NCBI GenBank assembly: GCA_902495705.1
Contig: CABUXT010000041.1
Location: 1 to 13,292 of the forward strand
DNA length: 13,292 nt
From: an uncultured cyanobacterium
GTDB taxonomy: Bacteria; Cyanobacteriota; Vampirovibrionia; Gastranaerophilales; Gastranaerophilaceae
Reading direction: 5' to 3'
Part shown: positions 13,001 to 13,292 of the stretch, one piece after another
How the letters are laid out: each line of letters opens with the position of its first letter
Position numbering within the stretch: position 1 is the first letter of the stretch
Position numbers and translations under genes: made by a program
Notes under the pieces: generated by a model
What the model was told of the DNA's origin: nothing
Database searches by the model: none
The model's input: the letters and a program-made list of their open reading frames with translations, nothing else

Positions 13001-13026
13001 AGATTCCGAAACAAGTTCGGAATGAC
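13001..13026 (-). repeat. REP unit, reverse, short loop
   Basis: Read on the minus strand: GTCATTCCGAA, CTTGT, TTCGGAATCT. It takes the position held by a long-loop type I unit in the equivalent composite at 7675-7831. Confidence 0.8.
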
Positions 13027-13030
13027 ACCT

Positions 13031-13125
13031 GTTCCCTCGCCCCTTGAGGGACACTAGCCGAACCAACGAGCAATGCGAGTTGTGTGAGACTGCGTGCCGT
13101 ATGGCTGAGGGTTAGGGAGAGGGGG
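13031..13125 (-). repeat. GAGGG element interrupted by a 60-nt segment
   Basis: Read on the minus strand, CCCTCTCCCTAACCCTC is followed by about 60 nt (13046-13106) and then AAGGGGCGAGGGAAC. Uninterrupted copies (8043-8080) have only a few bases at that point. The inserted segment recurs at 334-392. Confidence 0.7.
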
Positions 13126-13147
13126 CAAAGTCCTTCAAGTCTTTTCT

Positions 13148-13292
13148 TTTTCAAGCACTCCGTGCAGGGGTGCTTTTGATGGCAAAAGCACCGCAAAACC
13201 ACCGACACGCCAACGTTCACATCAAACTAAAAACTCGTACCATAGCCGAATAACTCGTCACTTTCGTTCCTCAAACAAATTCGGCTTTTGTT
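13148..13292 (-). repeat. 193-nt dispersed structured repeat, copy C (cut by the window end)
   Basis: Same orientation as copy B. The hairpin GGTGCTTTTG/CAAAAGCACC is intact with one loop change (CCAT for CCAC on the minus strand). The GCCGAAT/ATTCGGC arms are also present. Confidence 0.8.

Noticed and set aside
12975..13220. 81-aa minus-strand open frame
   Set aside because: It covers a REP unit, the interrupted GAGGG element and repeat copy C; repeat-derived only.

Overview
The window is AT-rich chromosomal DNA with Gram-negative-type secreted proteins. The best guess for its source is a gut-type Gastranaerophilales (Melainabacteria/Vampirovibrionia, non-photosynthetic cyanobacterial relatives) or a similar uncultured lineage. 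The main clue is the pseudopilin N-terminus FTLAETLITLGIIGVVAALT, a style I associate with that group. Lineage is an inference; no rRNA or tRNA gene is present to fix it.

Layout: 1-420 is a repeat island. 422-1243 (-) is an exported protein with two TonB-C-like domains. 1358-2710 (+) is glutamate dehydrogenase gdhA, ending in a strong, probably bidirectional terminator. 2879-3190 (-) is a small unknown gene with a near-consensus promoter. 3274-4225 is a second repeat island with an orphan terminator (possible sRNA). 4226-4462 (-) is a small HTH-like protein, divergent from a pseudopilin gene (4570-5265, +). After a short repeat remnant come an exported TPR protein (5538-6833) and a cytosolic TPR-like protein (6868-7467), probably one operon. 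7468-8285 is a dense repeat island between convergent genes. der (8286-9614, -) diverges from the tightly packed pgpH-ybeY-dgkA operon (9768-12893, +), whose gene order is widely conserved. 12894-13292 is a fourth repeat island running off the window.

Housekeeping content: gdhA does ammonia assimilation; der and ybeY act in ribosome maturation and RNA processing; pgpH is a predicted c-di-AMP phosphodiesterase; dgkA recycles lipid carriers or diacylglycerol. The TonB-C, pseudopilin and TPR genes suggest envelope or secretion functions of unknown detail.

The most unusual content is the repeat system. Twelve hairpin units share a stem that changes by compensating base pairs (ACCCTGAA, ATTCTGAA, ATTCCGAA and ATGCTGAA, each with its complement) around exchangeable loops. 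The loop is either about 5 nt or one of three long cassettes (43, 55 or 59 nt), each with its own internal inverted repeat. Units always lie forward-then-reverse within an island. Next to them are GAGGG hairpins, one pair of which carries a 60-nt insertion-like segment, and three copies of a structured repeat of about 193 nt. A second theme is that three minus-strand genes have a -10-like hexamer exactly 6 nt before ATG, suggesting leaderless mRNAs.
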